From Oikopleura dioica (lineage: Eukaryota > Chordata > Appendicularia > Copelata > Oikopleuridae), in contig OU015568.1 of assembly GCA_907165135.1 (NCBI GenBank), positions 4,038,501 through 4,102,500 of the forward strand: a stretch of 64,000 nucleotides of DNA, in the 5' to 3' direction. Of this stretch, positions 24,110-34,581 are shown piece by piece. The stretch's first letter is position 1. Every line of letters begins with the position of its first letter. The notes below the pieces were generated by a model. It worked only from the letters and a program-made list of their open reading frames with translations, searched no databases and was not told the DNA's origin. The position numbers and the translations under genes were made by a program.

Positions 24110-25811
24110 ATGGATCCAGCAGGGTTTATTTCAGCATTGGGAGATGAAAGCTCGAAGAATCAACATACAGTTGTTGTTGAATTTACAGAGGTAAGATGAT
24201 TGACTGTTGAAGTTTACAATTGTATATAATTTTAAGGATACAGTGATACATTTTGTCGGCTGTTACGGCTTCCTTCTTATTGGCTTGATTCTTCAATTAT
24301 CAGGAAGCATTACAGAACAGATCAACTGTATAAACTCCCAGAGTCCAGTCGACAATGGCCTTTCTCGCGAAACAGTTGCTTACGTAAATAATTTTTGCTG
24401 GATGGCGGAAAACGAAAATGGACAGAACTTTGTCGAGTTTGAAAACCCAGGTCAGTGATTGAAAAATGAGGCTCAAGTCAAGTTTTTCTAGAGCTCGATG
24501 CGCGATGGTATGTCGACCACCTATCAAAAATCTTCTTCTTGATTTCCATTTGCTTCCACATTCCGAAAATTGCCTGGAGCTTGAGCGTCGGGGGCATCCT
24601 TAATTCGTACATGGGATACACCAGGTTGTTACTGGATATCGTCAAGCAGAAGCTGGAGTCAATTCCAAAAGATGGTATTTGGGGCGGAACTCAAAAATAT
24701 CACCCCGGACGGGCTTTTGATCCTGATTCCAAGCTTTTTAGCCAGGTAAAATTTTATTTTCAATTCTTGTTTACAATTTTTTCTAGCGCCAAAAATATGA
24801 GCCTTTGAGAATGTCAAGTTTTCTTCAAAATGTTGGGGAAGGAGCAGCATCCTTAGAAGATATGCTCGAAGGATCAGACACAAGCTCCGTCAAAGAAACT
24901 CAAACGAGCTGTTTATGCAGCAGTTCGAAAAAGAAGACTGCAAAGAGTGACGTAGAAGACCCTCTCATGGATCAATCCGAGTCATTTTGCTGCCTGGGAA
25001 ATAGATGCAAAAACGTCTGCAAGATGAACGATCGCGCGCTTGTTGGGAAACTCATGTATCGAAACTTCAGTCACATGAATGTCGTCCCGCTTATTGTCTC
25101 CATTCACAAAGTTACATACATACAAGGTACTCAATTCTTCTTCCGGCAAAAAAGTCTCAATTCTTCTTTCAGACGCAGCAACATCCCATCATCAAGTCCT
25201 CTACGACGGTAAAAACGACCCTCATCCGAACATCAATCCCTATCGCCACGGAGTTCTCTGGTGCATTTTAAAAATGTGGGCTTGCCAAGGAAATTTCAAC
25301 GGGAGCGTCTTGTACAAAAAATATCTCATTCGAACACTTTCAAATTTCGTCCTGAGTGTTGGTCTATTAGTGCCAGCAATTATTTGCGGAAAACCATTTA
25401 TACTGGGATGGAATGATATTCCGGAAGAAATGGATTGCATTATCCCGACAAAGGGGCAGCAGATTCAAGCGACTTGTATTTTACCCGTTTGTTTCACCAT
25501 CCATTTTACCGCTAAATAAACATTTTCAGACGGTTGGCGATGTCTACATCCCTCTCATCATCGCAATTCTCTTCCTTGCTATCAATACCGCTATCTCCTT
25601 TTGGGTCATTGTCACTGTTTTTATTCGCCCAAACACTTCATCAATTGGTTACAACTTTTTATCGTACATTTTCGACGATGCTCTTGGCTACTCGCTTCTT
25701 TGGCAACGGCCAAATAAAAACCCGCTGCAGAAAGAAATGATGAAGGCGTCAGTTGATCAGAGCCTTCCTGTTACTATTGAGTGTCTGTTGAAAGACAAAA
25801 AAGATAAATAA
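24110..25811 (+). CDS. Innexin/pannexin-family channel protein (494 aa)
   Basis: This is a four-span channel or gap-junction subunit of the plasma membrane. Six exons (24110-24190, 24237-24450, 24492-24745, 24787-25126, 25173-25486, 25530-25811) join in phase through GT-AG introns of 41-46 bp. The first span is VIHFVGCYGFLLIGLILQ. The first outer loop has two Cys, with the family-like YVNNFCWM. The second span is IFFLISICFHIPKIAWSL. A long cytosolic loop carries Cys clusters (CLCSSSKKK, CCLGNRCKNVC). The third span is FVLSVGLLVPAIIC. The second outer loop has two Cys and ends ATCILP like the innexin CVLPINLF. The last span is IPLIIAILFLAINTAISFWV. The Cys-rich loop is longer than usual. The stop lies 17 bp from the stop of a convergent minus-strand gene. 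Confidence 0.88.
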
Positions 25812-25828
25812 AGCCTAAATATGATTGC

Positions 25829-26067
25829 TTACAGTTTTATTTCTTTTTGTTTGACGAGCAAGTAAATGAGTTTTTCACATTTTTTTTCGGCAGTTATATA
25901 TCCGTTCCATGGAGTTACCTTAGTGCTCTTTGAGTAAAGATCTGAACATCGTTTAAATGATTAGAGGACAAAGTAAGCTAACAATCAACACACTCTTCAA
26001 AGATCATGTTCAGGTCAAACATAGACAAGGCCTGGGTCGAAGCGAAGATAATGAAGAAAAAATTCAT
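25829..26067 (-). CDS. Small secreted two-Cys protein, tandem family copy A (65 aa)
   Basis: Exons 25983-26067 and 25829-25941 flank a 41 bp GT-AG intron in phase 1. A signal peptide (MNFFFIIFASTQALS) is followed by MFDLNMIFEECVD, then after the intron by TPWNGYITAEKKCEKLIYLL. Two Cys remain in the mature chain. Copies B and C share the intron position and phase, the LN.I(Y/F)..C motif and the second Cys. The family is not one I recognise. The gene converges on the innexin gene. Confidence 0.82.
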
Positions 26068-26608
26068 CGCTTTTCTTTTTTTAATCTCTTCTGTATGCTT
26101 TCTTATCGCGGGTCTTTTATAAGCTACACTTTATCTAAATTTTTAACAAGTAATTATCAACGATGCTGCAACTGAGAATAATTAAATCTAGCCCACTGAC
26201 AATATGGCATCATGGAAATGTTCTCATATTAGCGGACTAATGTGGCACTGAATTGAGAAAAATCGATATCGGACTCTTTTTTATGTCATTTGTAGAACAA
26301 GAATGTTCAACTGATCACTTTCATTCGAAAGGTTTTTTATATAGGCGAATTTGTTTTTAATTATAAACAAGCAATAATTGTCAAGGGTGCGGAAACAAAA
26401 ACGAGAATTATTTAATTTGAGCATTGGCAATCAGACATCATCCTTTAGGATCATCTACTTGGTCGAGACTGTCAGCCAAGCCTTATTCAATGCATATTGT
26501 ATGATTTTCGTATGAATGATCATTTTTATTACCAAATAAGAATAGTCGACTAACAAGGAAGCAGGTTTGCAGTGAAAACATGATGGCATAATGAGCTCTA
26601 AAAGTGTG
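26068..26608. other. Spacer between tandem copies A and B
   Basis: 541 bp, AT-rich, with no gene seen. It should hold the promoter of copy A (near 26068-26250) and the 3' end of copy B. Confidence 0.4.
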
Positions 26609-26881
26609 TTACACACTGATTTTCTTGAAGCTAACAAGTAGGTTGATCATCTCATCACATTTTTCTTCAGCAGATTCGTACCCATTCCAAGGGGTTTCCT
26701 CGGAACCTTTTGTATACATGCCTGAAATCATCAATTTAATTGAAATCAAACACTTATAACTGGCTCTTTACGTTCAAATAGGGAGTAGAAATTTACCTTC
26801 AAGGCATTCCCTGTAGATTTTATTCAAATCATACATCGACAAAGCTTGGCTAAAAGCAAAAAGGAAACAGAAAAAATTCAT
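26609..26881 (-). CDS. Small secreted two-Cys protein, tandem family copy B (65 aa)
   Basis: Exons 26797-26881 and 26609-26721 flank a 75 bp GT-AG intron in phase 1. The signal peptide MNFFCFLFAFSQALS is followed by MYDLNKIYRECLEG, then MYTKGSEETPWNGYES and AEEKCDEMINLLV. Both exons have exactly the same lengths as in copy A (85 and 113 bp), so A and B are recent paralogues. The mature peptide is about 50 residues and acidic. Function unknown; an extracellular or glandular role is inferred only from the signal peptide. Confidence 0.83.
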
Positions 26882-27172
26882 TATTTTGTTTTAGCTCTTA
26901 TTCGAATCTAGATGATGATGTCGAGTAAGATCTGTGCGATGACTTTTATAGAAAGATTGGCTTTAAATTATCCACGAACAATTATCGAGGAAGGAGCAAC
27001 TATTGACCAGCAGGTACCGATAGATATCCACCGTGAAATAATTAATCTGATACTGTACTTGATACGTGTCAATGAGACTCAATCATTCATCAGCAATCGT
27101 CCGAATCTGCACTCTTTGGAACGACGGTTTTTATTCAACACACAGTGGTATAAAAGCTTTTTGAAAATATCA

Positions 27173-27440
27173 TCAGGCGGATATTTTTGATTTATCGATG
27201 TACATTTGCAGGAGGTTTTCGCATTCGCGGTCGACGTCTTGTAGGAATCGGAAGTAATTGTCTCCATTTTCGCTCAAGTATTTTGCATACATTCCTAAAA
27301 TAAATTTAAAAAAAAAATCCGAAAAAATCAAGTGTTATTCTCTTACCATCGATACAATCTTCATAAATCGAATTCAATTCATAAAACGACATTGCCTTGG
27401 AACCAAGAACAAATAAAATTGCACAGCTTGTGACTTTCAT
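27173..27440 (-). CDS. Small secreted two-Cys protein, tandem family copy C (71 aa)
   Basis: Exons 27347-27440 and 27173-27294 flank a 52 bp GT-AG intron in phase 1. The signal peptide MKVTSCAILFVLGSKAMS is followed by FYELNSIYEDCIDG, then MYAKYLSENGDNYFRFL and DVDRECENLLQMYI. It is the most divergent of the three: it lacks the TPWNGY block but keeps both Cys, the LN.IY..C motif and the intron phase. Confidence 0.82.
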
Positions 27441-28031
27441 TTCTACCTTGAAACGTTTCTTGTCAAGAGACACTTATAAGACGCACTCTTGAATAAGAGA
27501 CGAATGATTGTCCGCAAATCGGTGCAAATTTAATTGATCTGAATCAGGTTCCTGGTACTCTGACAATTCAAAATTTATCTGGTTTTCTTATTGTCACCGC
27601 TTGGACCGGGAAATTGTTGTAATTTAATTTGACATTGTTATCAAGATCATAAAATTTAAGTTCAAGAGCTGAAGGTCGTTCTGGAATAAAGAAAAAGTAG
27701 ACAACGAAAGACGAAATCTAAAAATGTTTACAATCCAGGGCAACAGAATTGGGTCAAGATTGTCAGAAAAAATAGACAGGGACAAAGAGCGACAAGAATG
27801 ATAGTCAGTATACTCAGACCAATTTTACTTCAGAGAGTCGTCTTTTTTCTTGTTTAGCAAATCAAAAAAGGTGAGTATCACCTTCGTTTTAATTTTTGTT
27901 TGAAATGGGATTAATTACATAATAACTTCCGTTTTTGTCTAACTTTTTCTGGTCTCGTTTGACGTAACAGCTTTTTAATAATTTTCATTTTTTCCTTCTT
28001 TTTTACTTAATTTTTGAAAGAATAGAAGCAA
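27441..28031. other. Intergenic between copy C and the next small gene
   Basis: No gene seen. A possible 5' untranslated exon ends near 27870 (CAAAAAAGGTGAG), which could belong to the gene at 28032. Confidence 0.35.
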
Positions 28032-28364
28032 ATGAACCTACAGGAACCCTTGCGAAAAGAAAACATATTTCGGACACCTCAAGTGCCAAGAAGAATCATC
28101 CCGAGTCAATTAAAGTTTCGGCCATATTTTATGGATCAAGGTGAATTCCGCTGAAATCAAGGAAGAAAGCCATTGTGAAATATTCAGATTGGACCAGATC
28201 CAGTTCAAAAGGAAAAACAACAGAAAGAGTGCCCGAGAAAAATACGCAGCTTCCATCAACCATTACAATTCATGAGATCCAGACTCAGTCCATCAGGTAA
28301 GATTTCCACAAAAAGTCAATAATGACGACCTCAAATCAGCTCTTTTTTTAGACAGTTGCTCTAG
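28032..28364 (+). CDS. Putative small basic protein (76 aa)
   Basis: Three exons (28032-28140, 28188-28296, 28352-28364) join in phase through GT-AG introns of 47 and 55 bp. The product starts MNLQEPLRKENIFRTPQVPR and is basic, Pro/Ser-rich and without a signal peptide or membrane span. The last exon codes only QLL and the stop. No family is recognised. Consistent phase over two introns is the main support. A MITE begins a few bases after the stop. Confidence 0.5.
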
Positions 28365-28371
28365 TTTTTTT

Positions 28372-28894
28372 TTGGCTAAATAGAAAGAAATTCTGGGGTA
28401 AACCAAAATAAGTAAGTCTTAAGCTAGGACGTGACAGCGAAGGAGCGAACAAGAAAGTATCATACACAAAAGGATCAAATAAGAAAGTATCATACACGAA
28501 AGGATCAAATAAGAAAGTATCATACACCAAAGGATCAAATTATAATGTAAGATCCAAGCCAGTAACGTGCAAGATTGGATCGGGCATACATTTGAAAATG
28601 ATTGAGGATGGGTTTCTTATAGGCCGGTAGGCCTTATACGGCAATCTTATTGGTTCCAAAAAAATTTGATCCTTTAATGCTTGATCCTATTTAATTTGGT
28701 ACTTTCATGTATGATACTTTCTTATTTGATCGTTTCGTGTATGATACTTTCTTATTTGATACTTTAATGTATGATACTTTTTTATTTGATCCTTTCGTGT
28801 ATGATACTTTCTTGTTCGCTCCTTCGCTGTCACGTCCTATCTTATTACTTCCTTATTTTAGTTTGTGCCGAAATTCTTCATTAACCCAAATACT
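28372..28894. mobile_element. MITE-like inverted repeat with internal 30 bp repeats
   Basis: The ends are long imperfect inverted repeats: AAACCAAAATAAG and GGACGTGACAGCGAAGGAGC on the left, the reverse complement on the right near 28820-28865. Inside each arm is a short tandem run of about 30 bp units (TATCATACA and GGATCAAATAAG on the left, the complement on the right). The apparent repeated protein (YDTFLFDPF) is only a translation of these units. I could not fix a target duplication, so the outer borders are approximate. Confidence 0.75.
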
Positions 28895-29432
28895 ACCAGT
28901 CTTGAAGAAATTCACAATAGAATATTTTTTTCAAACACTTTATTTCGTGCAACTCAAGAATCAATTCAAAAACAGTTGAGGCGGGAGTGAGACAGAATGC
29001 AGTTAATGATTCGTTAACTGTTTCAAATTTCATCGTTGAGCATTATGCTTTCCATGTGTGTTGGCTTTAACTACCTTGTCTGACAAATAAGAAGTATACA
29101 GAGGGAGAGCCTTCTCTTTTGAAAATAATCTGGGCGAGAAAAAGGTGGATTAGGCTTAATCCGCTCCAGCTGATTTCGAGGAAGGCATCAAGTTTGTTCC
29201 AAAGATGGTTTAGGAACTCGAATTCAGCGGCGAGATGGTGAAGGGGTTTCTTGTTGTGTTGATAAAAGTAGCACAAGTAGTGGGAGAGTAGAAGTGTATG
29301 ATTTGGTGGTGGTGAAAAGTGAATGACTTCTGGTGTGTTTGTTGTTGTAGCTTGTGTTTGAATGGAAAGAGATCTAAAATTAAGATAAGATAATTTATGT
29401 TTGGGAGACTGTTACTTACGGTAATGTTCCAT
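28895..29432. other. Intergenic / 3' region of the next gene
   Basis: No separate gene. A GTAAGT just beyond the stop at 29433 (minus strand) and an acceptor near 29372 suggest an intron in the 3' untranslated region of the neighbouring gene. Confidence 0.35.
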
Positions 29433-30422
29433 TTATTTGCCGCCGGCTCGGACATCGAAGTGATCAAGAGTCTCTTTGGAGAGGAGATCGGCTTGCTCCA
29501 AGAGAGCTGTGCTGTCATCGTCCTTGAGTCGGAGTCGTTTCTGTTCGGTGACAGAGTTTCGACCTTCGACGGGCATTGGGTATTTGGCGACGGCAGCGCC
29601 AGAAGAATCGAGACCATTGAGCGCCGTCTTCATGAAAGCGGCGAGCGTCTGGTACTGGTACTTTGCTTTGGCGAGTGTCTGAAGGGAACCGGCTGGTTCC
29701 AGACCAGCGCAAGCGTCAGCAGCAGCTGATGGATTTGCTCCACCGTTTGAGCATCCGAAAGACAATGGAGTCCCTGCTGCTCGGTTACAGAGATCAGTAC
29801 CAGTAGTACTGATGCCAGCAACGCAACATGTTCGGCAGACGGATTCCCACTGAGAACGGTGGGTCTCGAATTTTTGCTGATCGAGCGCTGAGTTAATTCG
29901 GCACTCATCATCGATGTATTGTGGCGTTGTGCTGCTGTCGGTGTGCTTGCCAAAGAGCATGAATGGAAGAGTGTATCGCTCGTTGCGTCTCCAGTTTGCG
30001 ACGCAGGCATCGGGAGATTTGCAACCGGTGTGGACAGCGTAAATTCGGTCGTATCGGGCACGAGTCTCGGTGAAGCAAACTCGCTCTTCACCTTTGCAAT
30101 CCTGGACGACTCCATTGGCCAAGCAATCAAAGAAGACGTTCTTGCCAGCTGTTTTGCCAATGTCTACGTCAGCGGAGATACGAGCGTCACATTTCCAGCA
30201 GTGGAGACCATTTTTGTAGTCATTAAGGTCTGAGTCCAGATAGGTCTTTCCGTCGTAGCCGTACCCGCTTGGAGCAGCGTACTGGTACTGGTTCTTGTTC
30301 TTGTTCTTCTTGTTGCCGTACTGATCGTATTCGTACGCGCTGTACTGGGCGTACCCGTATGCTCCGTAGTCAGCGTATTGCCCGAAGGCTGTGCCGAGCA
30401 AAACACTGCAGAGAAGCTTCAT
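29433..30422 (-). CDS. Secreted Tyr-rich and Cys-rich protein with Ly6-like domain (329 aa)
   Basis: A single exon. The signal peptide MKLLCSVLLGTAFG is followed by a Tyr/Gly-rich low-complexity stretch (YADYGAYGYAQYSAYEYDQY) and a Lys/Asn stretch. A Cys-rich region of about 160 residues follows, with spacing like a Ly6/uPAR three-finger fold: LHCWKCDA, DCLANG, QDCKG, VCFTE, HTGCKS, then CRTCC and DLCNRAAG. The last about 100 residues are Ala-rich and charged, ending without a GPI-type hydrophobic tail, so secretion rather than anchoring is likely. The Tyr-rich head suggests a structural extracellular product; a role in the mucous house is speculation. Ly6 membership is by Cys pattern only. 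Confidence 0.83.
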   Translation of the reverse strand: MKLLCSVLLGTAFGQYADYGAYGYAQYSAYEYDQYGNKKNKNKNQYQYAAPSGYGYDGKTYLDSDLNDYKNGLHCWKCDARISADVDIGKTAGKNVFFDCLANGVVQDCKGEERVCFTETRARYDRIYAVHTGCKSPDACVANWRRNERYTLPFMLFGKHTDSSTTPQYIDDECRINSALDQQKFETHRSQWESVCRTCCVAGISTTGTDLCNRAAGTPLSFGCSNGGANPSAAADACAGLEPAGSLQTLAKAKYQYQTLAAFMKTALNGLDSSGAAVAKYPMPVEGRNSVTEQKRLRLKDDDSTALLEQADLLSKETLDHFDVRAGGK

Positions 30423-30809
30423 CCTTCTACCTAAAGCAATGAATTGATTACATGTATCTTAACATCTACATGTAGTGAGCGAAAACTAATGCCAAAAAAT
30501 TGGACCATGATTGTCGATTCTTGGACTAATAAGTAAAATTGAGGTCACAATTCAACCCATAAAATCGACAATCTTGGACCCACAAATCAAAATTATATCG
30601 AAAATCTTGTAAAATAAAGTCTCTTGTACTTACTCTGCACTACTCGCCTAACGATCCCGATTCCACTTTCGCTTTTATCAAAACTCCAGTGCTTCAAATC
30701 AGTTATGATTTGTTTCCAAACAACTCGCCAAGCACGTTGAAACGAGCACGCGTATGAGTTTATAAAAGATTTATTTGCGATTTAGAAATATTTACGGCTT
30801 TGAAAAAAA
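30423..30809. other. Divergent promoter region
   Basis: 387 bp between the start codons of two divergent genes (29433-30422 minus, 30810-31200 plus). No named motif is visible. It may contain a short 5' untranslated intron of the minus gene (TTCTACCTAAAGC near 30424-30436). Confidence 0.4.
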
Positions 30810-31200
30810 ATGAGCCATCAGCGATTCATCAATAAACGTTCTGCTTTTAGCGGGCGAGTGACGAAAAGAAGGGTCGCGTTTTCAAGACGATTTAAGAGAA
30901 AGGACTTGGATCCAAATTTTGTGAATTCGAAGTTCTTCGAAGCAATTCGAGCGTCAAGACAAATGACAGATGGAGAAAACGTACTTACTCCGATTCCCAA
31001 CAAGCCATTAGTAAGTCAATCGTAAGAGAACAGTTACTGTCAACATCTAGGATCCCTGCGTGTACGACAACTCAATACAGTACCCCGAAAGCTCAAGTCA
31101 AAATCCTGAAACTTCCTGTACAAAGCCCAGCGTTCAAACTGACCTCCTAACGTGCCATAAAACAAATCCAACCCAGGACGACAGAAAAAATATACAGTAG
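30810..31200 (+). CDS. Putative small basic/Ser-rich protein (116 aa)
   Basis: Exons 30810-31010 and 31051-31200 flank a 40 bp GT-AG intron in phase 0. The N-terminal half is strongly basic (SGRVTKRRVAFSRRFKRK). The C-terminal half is polar with several Cys and Ser (YPESSSQNPETSCTK). There is no signal peptide or membrane span. No family recognised; possibly nuclear or nucleic-acid binding from its charge, which is inference only. Confidence 0.55.
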
Positions 31201-31353
31201 AAACAGATCTTTCTTTTATATTTCATTTTATTTGTGATTTGCTAAGTGGCAGTAGTGGAGAAAAAATAGTTAAAATGATTATTTTCATATCCGTGTCTGT
31301 ACATGGGTAGCCTGGCATTTTCTGGAGTCGTGGTAGTTTTTTTTATTGCTTTT

Positions 31354-34180
31354 TTACATTTTCTGTTGCTCGTGGAATCGGACTGCTCGACCGTCAAGCT
31401 CAGCGATGTAGTTTGTTGTACCAAGTCGATACTGAAAAAAAATGATTGCAGAGGATGACCTTTGAAAAAGGGATTACCTGGACACAGTCGAGAATGGTAT
31501 TCTGAGCGCGCTCAAATCGCTGAAGAAGGTCACCGGAATGCGCATCATGGCTTAAAAAGGGTTATTTTGGGGTCGGAAAAGCTAACTCACAGTTGCAAAC
31601 TTCCGGTCTGTTGATTGGTACAAGCAGCCACAAGATGGTCGTCCAAGTTTAAAAGCTTATCCTGAAAGAAATCATCAACAAAATGCCTGAAATTCAAAAT
31701 AACGTAGACGGGAAAAGGCAATTGAGCTAATCTCCATGAGCTTGAACTTACCCTGAGCATTTTATCATGCTGATGCGAGACACTAAACGTATTCACAACA
31801 TCATTGGTAAGTCTTCTAGCGCCCTCCTGAGAATTCTGCGAAGTAAAACTGAGCTTTGATAATTTAGTTTGAGGTGGCTTGTTGCGGAATGTAGCGAGTA
31901 AGTTGTCCCCTAGCACGTGGAAAGGCATCCCATTTCCTGAATAAATGATTAATAATCTCCCAAAACTTGACTCTGGAACGAAAATCGTGTGGAAAAAGCA
32001 TGCGAAAAAGAACATAAAAGCGAGGCAAAGCTAATATTGTGCGAAATGGATTTCAAATAGCCACCTAGAAGCAGTTTCTTACCAGGCATAAAGCTTGATG
32101 GACTTTCTTAAAAGTGGATAAAATGGGAGAAAAGCATTTACATACCTTCTTCTTGAGAAAGAACAGACACGGAATTCGTATTTTCGAGTCCAATCCATTG
32201 ATACATCTTGTACTGGCCGCAAAGAAGCCCGTTGTTCTTGAAGTAAAGCGAATGGACTTGTTGGTAGTCGCCCCCGGGGACTTTGATGGTTCTGGTGGGC
32301 TTGCTGGTCTTGACCCGGACGTCGAACTCGAGGACGGATGCTTTGATGCCGCCGTAGACCAGTTGCTTTCCCCGGTTCCATGTTACAGACCAGACTGGAA
32401 CCTGAGTTTCGAAACTGCGGGTGATTCTTGAAGCTTCGAGGTCGATGACTTTCATCGACTTATCCTGAAAGAAATCGTTTTTGGGGTTCGAAAATCTATT
32501 TTGCTTACCAAGCTTCCAGTGAGCAAGTAGCCACTGTTGAACTCAATGTCCTTTATCGATTGCTTATGCGTGGCCACATATTTCTTCCTGGCCATCGTTT
32601 GAATATCCAACACGCAGATTCCATGCGAAAAGTTTGAAAACGTCGTCGTATTCTGATTCGAAATTGAAGTCGCGCAGAGCACAGTGGACCGAAAAGGATC
32701 GTCAACAGCAAGTAATCTACATGCTTCTTTCTGCCCAGGCTGGTTGGTTTCTTTGATAAGTTTTTCTTCCTTTCGAAGAATGAATTTCGGGAAATGCCTT
32801 GGCCGTCTTTCGTCCTTGCTCTGATCATTACTCGTGCGGCGGTTCATTCGCAAATGGTGGATGATGGCTTCGTTTGCTTTCAAACTTTCTTTGGTGATTT
32901 TCAGCTCCGTCTCTGAGACGTTAAGTTTGTCCCGCAGAGTTTTGTTTGCTGCTGACATTTCTTCAACTTGTTTTCTGAACGAAGACAAGGTGAAAATCAA
33001 GCAAGAGAATAAACATACCTGAGTCCTTCGATTTCGCTGGTATCTTCTGCCACAAGCGGCATCGAGCTCGGATAGATCTTCTTTATCTGCCCCTTGGTCG
33101 TCTTTTTCTTACAGTTCGGGCATTCCTTCTTCATTTTCACCCATTTCGTTATACATTCTCGGCCGAAAAGATGGCCGCAAGAACTCAACGCGCATATTTC
33201 ATGCGCTCCGTCCGTTTTCATATTCTCGAAGCAAATGTGGCACTGGGCAATTTCGTTGTCGACACTTTCTGAAAACAAGTTCAGAAAAGAAAAACAGGTT
33301 TTTATACTGACGCAAATTGGTGGAGCGTTTTTGAATACCTTCCTCTTAGCTACATTGTGCAAGTTACAAGAGATAGAGGAAGAGGCTTACCGTTGAGGGA
33401 AGGAGGTGCTTTGACGGGTGACTTTTTCTTGGGAGAAGGTTTTGGTTGAAGCGGCAGATTTTGAACTGGCTCTGGTGCCGCTGGTTCATCTTCGATAAGA
33501 ATAACGCTATCATCTGCGATGATTGTTGGATTCTCAACGACGGGCTGAGTCGGATCTGGCACGTCCGAATCCTCGCGATCGTCTTGGGTTCCATTTTCAT
33601 CGTCTACGTCATCTTCGTCCCCAAGTCCCAGATCGTATGGTGTATCTGGACGGATTCCCGGCGGTAGGCCTTCATCCATGCCTGGTTGTAACATAAAGTC
33701 GTCAAGGTTCAGTTCCGCGTCTGTCGCATCACTATCCGCCTCTGCATCTGTTTCGTCACTATCGGGGACGATTACTCCTCCATTTTCCGTGACTTGTGAC
33801 GGTAGATATTCAGCATCGCCCTCGACGTCAGTTTCATCCGAGTCGGGGCCGAAAAGAGCGGAGTCTCCTGGATCTTCTTCGGAATCGCTGGCAAGAGCTT
33901 CATTGTCTTGCTCTCTATTTTCAGCAGCATCGCTCCTACTACTGGTGCTGCTGCTGGCGACGCTTCGGCTTCGTGCGGCCCAGTGGATAGTTGGTTGGAT
34001 GTCTTGCAAACCTGAAAATAGGTTAATTAAAGGTCTTTGGGACAAAAAATGACGACAACGAGGAACCACTCTGAGTTGAAATTAACCTGTTTCACGATTT
34101 GAGTTGTGCCGCCTAGCAGGAGAATATGGCTGGGATCGATCCCTGTGGGTTAAAACCCGACTTCGAGTGGCTCTTGGCAT
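31354..34180 (-). CDS. RFWD3: E3 ubiquitin ligase RFWD3-like (RING + coiled coil + WD40, 749 aa)
   Basis: RFWD3 ubiquitinates RPA and RAD51 at stalled forks and in crosslink repair. Ten exons join in phase: 34087-34180, 33391-34011, 33019-33268, 32509-32974, 32146-32464, 31972-32064, 31752-31936, 31591-31661, 31478-31550, 31354-31431. The acidic N-terminus holds repeated DSDETD blocks. A C3HC4 RING follows (CHICFENM, CALSSCGHLFGREC, CPNC), then a coiled coil (VEEMSAANKTLRDKL) and WD40 strands (KQSIKDIEF, VPVWSVTW, VLEFDVR). The C-terminus aligns with the human tail. Length is close to human (774 aa). All introns are GT-AG, 35-122 bp. Exon 6 (32064-31972) is short and the least certain. Confidence 0.93.
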
Positions 34181-34581
34181 AAATGATGCTTCTGTTATTT
34201 ACATTCTGAAGAAGATGCGCTCGCTGATTGTCAAATAAGCAATGAAAAGCTCTAGCTGGAATATTTTATTTCATTTCCTAGCACAAGAAAAGGGGCAATT
34301 GCAAGATTGCAAATTTTTGATTTTTACCAATGTTGGATGTGGACGCAAATTTTTCCTAGGGGCGGCTCTAAGCCAGTAAACGATGATGACGATGAGAAAA
34401 CAAGTTGGATTGTTGCGAACAAGTGGCAACCTGAGAAATAAGTGTGGCAGAGATTGAAAGTGGAGGGAAAACAACGGTGGAAGATAGATTACTTTTCATA
34501 TTTTTGGAGCAATTTGTATTTGACTAAAATTTGCATGATTTTTTCCAAGAGAGGTTTGCAAAAATTCCAGAGTTTTCTTTC
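34181..34581. other. Intergenic between SRSF and RFWD3
   Basis: 401 bp between two minus-strand genes. It should carry the SRSF 3' end and the RFWD3 promoter. No gene seen. Confidence 0.4.

Noticed and set aside
28348-28979. ORFs with repeated YDTFLFDPF suggesting a repeat protein
   Set aside because: They are translations of 30 bp units in the arms of a MITE, present on opposite strands in the two arms, with no splice or start support.
29630-30160. Second minus-strand ORF (176 aa) overlapping the Ly6-like gene
   Set aside because: It is a shadow frame. The 329-codon frame carries the signal peptide and the Cys pattern.
33350-34069. Start of RFWD3 at the ATG near 34069 (MVPRCRHFLSQRP)
   Set aside because: This stretch is intron 1. 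A GT-AG intron joins exon 34087-34180 (MPRATRSRVLTHRD) to 34011 in phase.
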